Below, one piece after another: positions 59,708-61,868 of a DNA stretch of 61,868 nucleotides. The notes under the pieces were generated by a model, which saw only the letters and a list, made by a program, of their open reading frames with translations, did no database searches and was not told the origin of the DNA. The translations under genes and the position numbers were made by a program. The DNA is taken from the NCBI GenBank assembly GCA_900315315.1, contig OMYT01000018.1, forward strand, positions 1 through 61,868. Reading direction: 5' to 3'. The stretch comes from an uncultured Eubacteriales bacterium (lineage in GTDB: Bacteria > Bacillota > Clostridia > Christensenellales > Aristaeellaceae). The first letter of the stretch is position 1. The number at the start of each line of letters is the position of its first letter.

Positions 59708-60844
59708 TCAGCCGCCAAAGCGCTTGTTCATGACATCATTAAGTCGCTGAATGTCGAACTGCTCTTTTTCCGAAGTCAGCTTGGCATAGAACTTCATAAG
59801 AACGGTGGGATCCGTGTGGCCAAGCCACCTCTGGAGCGTCTTGATCGGGACATCAGCTTCATAGCACATGGTGGCAAATGTGACACGGAAATCATGGCAG
59901 CGGATCCTGATATCCTTCCAGGGAGGAAGCTTCTTCCCTTCCTCCAGCAGGCGCTTATGTTCCTTTGTCTTGCCATACCAGCGCTTATGGCATCCGTTAA
60001 CCCTGGTCTCCAGGAAACTGATGTAGGACTCATACTTCCTGACAAACGAAGTGAGGGACATCATGGAGCCGTCCTGTTTATGCAGGAGAAGCCCGTGCCG
60101 GTCTTTCAGCGCTTCCGCCAGGCAGTCATTCAGGGGAATAACACGCTGAGCGGCATCCGTCTTACCATCTGTTTCAATGGCCTGATTGCCTTCCGAAAAG
60201 GACGCGGCACCGCGTACGGTGATGATCCTGTGCTCAAAGTCCACGTCCCGGTCGATATTCAGATAAAGCGCTTCTCCGCGCCGGAGCCCGGCAAACATCA
60301 TGGCCATGGCACAGGGACCGAAATCATGCTCGTTGTATGTATCAACAATGAGATTCTGCTCCCACTGCTCCAGGCAGCGATGTTCCCTGCTCGTCCCTTC
60401 CGGCGGTTTTGCCATATCGGCGGGCGTCCGGACAATCACTCCGTCCTGCACAGCCGCGCGGAAAATGCTGCGGATCGTCGTACAGAACTTCTTGATATAA
60501 CTGGCGGACATTCCTTCCAGAGAGTTGAAGAGCATCTGGATATCCGTAGCGTTAATGGTGCGGAGATAAGGCTTTGCCAGCGTTTCAGCAGCGTACTCGA
60601 TCATTGTCTCATACTGACGCTTCTGCCTGCTGTTGCACTTGGCACGGTAAACCTTCAGCCAGAGTGCGGCATAATCAAGGAACTCGGTATCCGCAAGATC
60701 GGGATAAAAACCGAGAGTCAATTCCTTGACATAGCCATCCCGCTTTTTCTGAGCCGCTGTCGGACTGCTTCCATAGAAATACTTATCACCGAGGCGGCAG
60801 GAATAACGTCCATCGGAACGTGCCTGTAATTGTTGACGGGGCAT
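59708..60844 (-). CDS. int: Tyrosine integrase of a tRNA-Arg-linked element
   Basis: Tyrosine recombinases integrate and excise mobile elements. The 378-aa protein has an N-terminal AP2/arm-binding-like region, a SAM-like core-binding domain (about 50-140) and the catalytic domain with the conserved Arg in AGLRRGEAL (R188), HDFR (His317, Arg320), LGHTD (His343) and nucleophile Tyr353 (KFYAKL). All catalytic residues are in place. AGGAGG precedes the ATG. It faces the tRNA-Arg 325 bases away. Confidence 0.95.
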   Translation of the reverse strand: MPRQQLQARSDGRYSCRLGDKYFYGSSPTAAQKKRDGYVKELTLGFYPDLADTEFLDYAALWLKVYRAKCNSRQKRQYETMIEYAAETLAKPYLRTINATDIQMLFNSLEGMSASYIKKFCTTIRSIFRAAVQDGVIVRTPADMAKPPEGTSREHRCLEQWEQNLIVDTYNEHDFGPCAMAMMFAGLRRGEALYLNIDRDVDFEHRIITVRGAASFSEGNQAIETDGKTDAAQRVIPLNDCLAEALKDRHGLLLHKQDGSMMSLTSFVRKYESYISFLETRVNGCHKRWYGKTKEHKRLLEEGKKLPPWKDIRIRCHDFRVTFATMCYEADVPIKTLQRWLGHTDPTVLMKFYAKLTSEKEQFDIQRLNDVMNKRFGG

Positions 60845-60901
60845 AGTGACCTCCTGTTTTTTTCACTGCCCGGCCAACGCAAATACAATACAGTTTTCAA
60901 G

Positions 60902-60931
60902 GTTCCCGTTTGAGGTTCTTCCCTCGGGAAC
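60902..60931 (-). promoter_or_regulatory. Nested hairpin in the integrase leader
   Basis: On the minus strand GTTCCCG...CGGGAAC encloses GAGG...CCTC. It lies between the integrase promoter and its start, so it could control expression. Confidence 0.5.
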
Positions 60932-60932
60932 T

Positions 60933-60961
60933 ATTTTACCGTATCAAAAGTGTGATGACAA
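60933..60961 (-). promoter_or_regulatory. Integrase promoter
   Basis: TTGTCA (60956-60961), 17 bases, TAAAAT (60933-60938) on the minus strand, about 90 bases upstream of the integrase ATG. Confidence 0.6.
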
Positions 60962-60999
60962 GGCGAACAGATAAGAATATTTGACTTTTTTTCGATAGT

Positions 61000-61311
61000 C
61001 TAATCTTTTTGAACGTCCAGGTTTTCAGGTCTTTCCAGGCACTGCCTGTCGATCCATTCCTGCAGGCCCTTCCGGCTGACCAGTACACGCCTTCCGATCA
61101 TGAAGGAAGGAAAACCGGGCTGCTGAACCAGGTCATAGGCAATACTTCTTCCAATGGTCAACTCGTCCGCCATATCCTCAACCGTCATGGCCATACCGAT
61201 ATATTTCGGCTTTTCTTCCCTTTCCGGCATGAACGCCTTCGACGGCCGGCCGGGGCGCTGCTGGTTGCGAAGCATTTTTGCAACGGAAACACGCTTTGTC
61301 TGAGGGGGCAT
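61000..61311 (-). CDS. Excisionase-like DNA-binding protein
   Basis: The 103-aa protein has a basic N-terminal part and a C-terminal HTH_17/excisionase-type winged helix (MTVEDMADELTIGRSIAYDLVQQ...FMIGRRVLVSRKGLQEWI). Such proteins steer tyrosine integrases toward excision. It is upstream of int in the same direction, with 155 bases between that carry the int promoter. Its ribosome binding site is weak (AGGAAGAAAG). Confidence 0.8.
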   Translation of the reverse strand: MPPQTKRVSVAKMLRNQQRPGRPSKAFMPEREEKPKYIGMAMTVEDMADELTIGRSIAYDLVQQPGFPSFMIGRRVLVSRKGLQEWIDRQCLERPENLDVQKD

Positions 61312-61343
61312 ATAATCACTTTCTTCCTATAAAGGTGCCCGAC

Positions 61344-61383
61344 AAAAAAACGGGCGGAAGCGAAATATGTTTCACTTCTGCCC
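61344..61383 (-). terminator. Long stem with T6 between the Sel1-like gene and the excisionase
   Basis: GGGC...GCCC with an about 14-bp imperfect stem (GGGCgGAAG / CTTCtGCCC) around tatg, followed by TTTTTT on the minus strand. It probably ends the Sel1-like transcript. 61384-61455 holds nothing recognisable. Confidence 0.65.
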
Positions 61384-61455
61384 TATACGTTCAGATCAAG
61401 GCTGTTTTTAAAGTTGAAATGGATTTTTGTCACAAAATCAGAACAGCTTACTCAT

Positions 61456-61779
61456 TCACTCCATCCGCGAATCAATCGTGTCAATCATATCATTCAGCAC
61501 ACTGATCCGGTCCTGCCACTCGTAATAGGACTGTTCCACTCCAAGGCCGTCTGCATACAGATTCCCGATGCCTCTCCATCCTTCGGCATTGCCGGCGTCC
61601 GCTGCCAGCTGGAAATATTCCTTCGCTTTACCGTAATCTCCCGCGTCGACAGCGTCCCTGCCGGCCTGGTAAAGCTCCTCCGCTGCCGGGGCTTCCGTCA
61701 CCGCCGTTTCGGCAAACGCCGGACTGAAAGCAGCAAAGCACAGACAAAGGACAAGTACAAACAGAACAGTCTTTTTCAT
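61456..61779 (-). CDS. Secreted Sel1/TPR-like small protein
   Basis: The 107-aa protein has a signal peptide (VLFVLVLCLCFAAFSPAFA-E), a TPR/Sel1-like segment (AGRDAVDAGDYGKAKEYFQLAADAGNAEGWRGIGNLYADGLGVEQSY) and a short helical tail. AAAGGAGAG precedes the ATG. It resembles, in miniature, the repeats of the secreted Sel1 protein at 23413-24402. It lies just beyond the integrase/excisionase pair, so it may be element cargo or normal chromosome. Confidence 0.7.
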   Translation of the reverse strand: MKKTVLFVLVLCLCFAAFSPAFAETAVTEAPAAEELYQAGRDAVDAGDYGKAKEYFQLAADAGNAEGWRGIGNLYADGLGVEQSYYEWQDRISVLNDMIDTIDSRME

Positions 61780-61793
61780 GGGTTTTCTCTCCT

Positions 61794-61868
61794 TTATTTC
61801 TGCTGATACTCATCCCCCAGCAAAGCCTTCAGATGCTCCTGATCTGTTTCATCCGGCTCATATCCGGC
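61794..61868 (-). CDS. C-terminal fragment of an unidentified gene (cut by window edge)
   Basis: The last 24 residues of a protein (EPDETDQEHLKALLGDEYQQK visible) end at a TAA whose last base is 61794, 14 bases before the ATG of the Sel1-like gene, so the two are probably co-transcribed. Family unknown. Confidence 0.5.
   Translation of the reverse strand, partial: AGYEPDETDQEHLKALLGDEYQQK

Overview
The window looks like the chromosome of a moderately GC-rich Bacillota of the class Clostridia. The evidence is strong AGGAGG-type ribosome binding sites, sigma-A promoters with 17-base spacers, intrinsic terminators with T runs, and Gram-positive markers (WhiA, RapZ, RecD2, YhaM, RplI-DnaB). The mixture of secreted Sel1, SdrD_B-like, CotH and L,D-transpeptidase proteins fits gut or rumen Clostridia (Christensenellales/Aristaeella-like), but that placement is inference.

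Layout. 1-9.2 kb is a patchwork: the start of a putative transposase, a secreted CotH-family kinase, recD2 with a hypothetical gene and a 3'-truncated dinB, a gene remnant, a secreted alpha/beta hydrolase, an envelope-stress-like pspC-DUF4342-yccF operon behind an ECF-type promoter, and a prophage scar (holin plus a 5'-truncated sigma-like gene). 9.3-17.9 kb is a tightly packed minus-strand run, glgA-rnz-uvrB-two membrane proteins-metallophosphoesterase-56-aa protein-greA-lysS. 18-24.4 kb on the plus strand holds potABCD (PotA carries an unusual insert), trpS and a secreted Sel1 protein. 24.5-30.7 kb on the minus strand encodes an exported envelope module: a lipoprotein, a giant SdrD_B-like protein and an L,D-transpeptidase. 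30.8-40.1 kb is a housekeeping block, murB-rapZ-whiA-(GT-C-like membrane protein)-(coiled-coil protein)-rplI-dnaB-yhaM, without yvcK between rapZ and whiA.

40.3-47.8 kb has a GntR regulator divergent from murB, secG, a K+ channel, an alkylsulfatase-like hydrolase, an AlaX-type tRNA editing protein, fumC and a hemolysin III-type protein. 47.9-53.3 kb is HD-GYP phosphodiesterase-ppk1-ROK kinase. 53.4-59.2 kb has an SH3-like secreted protein, a PPP-type phosphatase, a secreted protein, a GH13 amylase and MscS. 59.3-61.9 kb is a tRNA-Arg(ACG) followed by an inward-facing tyrosine integrase and an excisionase-like gene, i.e. the start of an integrative element or its remnant.

No CRISPR array, rRNA or obvious defence system was seen. 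The most notable signals are regulatory or structural: an ECF promoter in front of pspC, a hairpin that appears to bring a distant ribosome binding site next to the hemolysin III start, a dyad over the greA promoter, a repeat family placed directly after stop codons, and the domain inserted in PotA.
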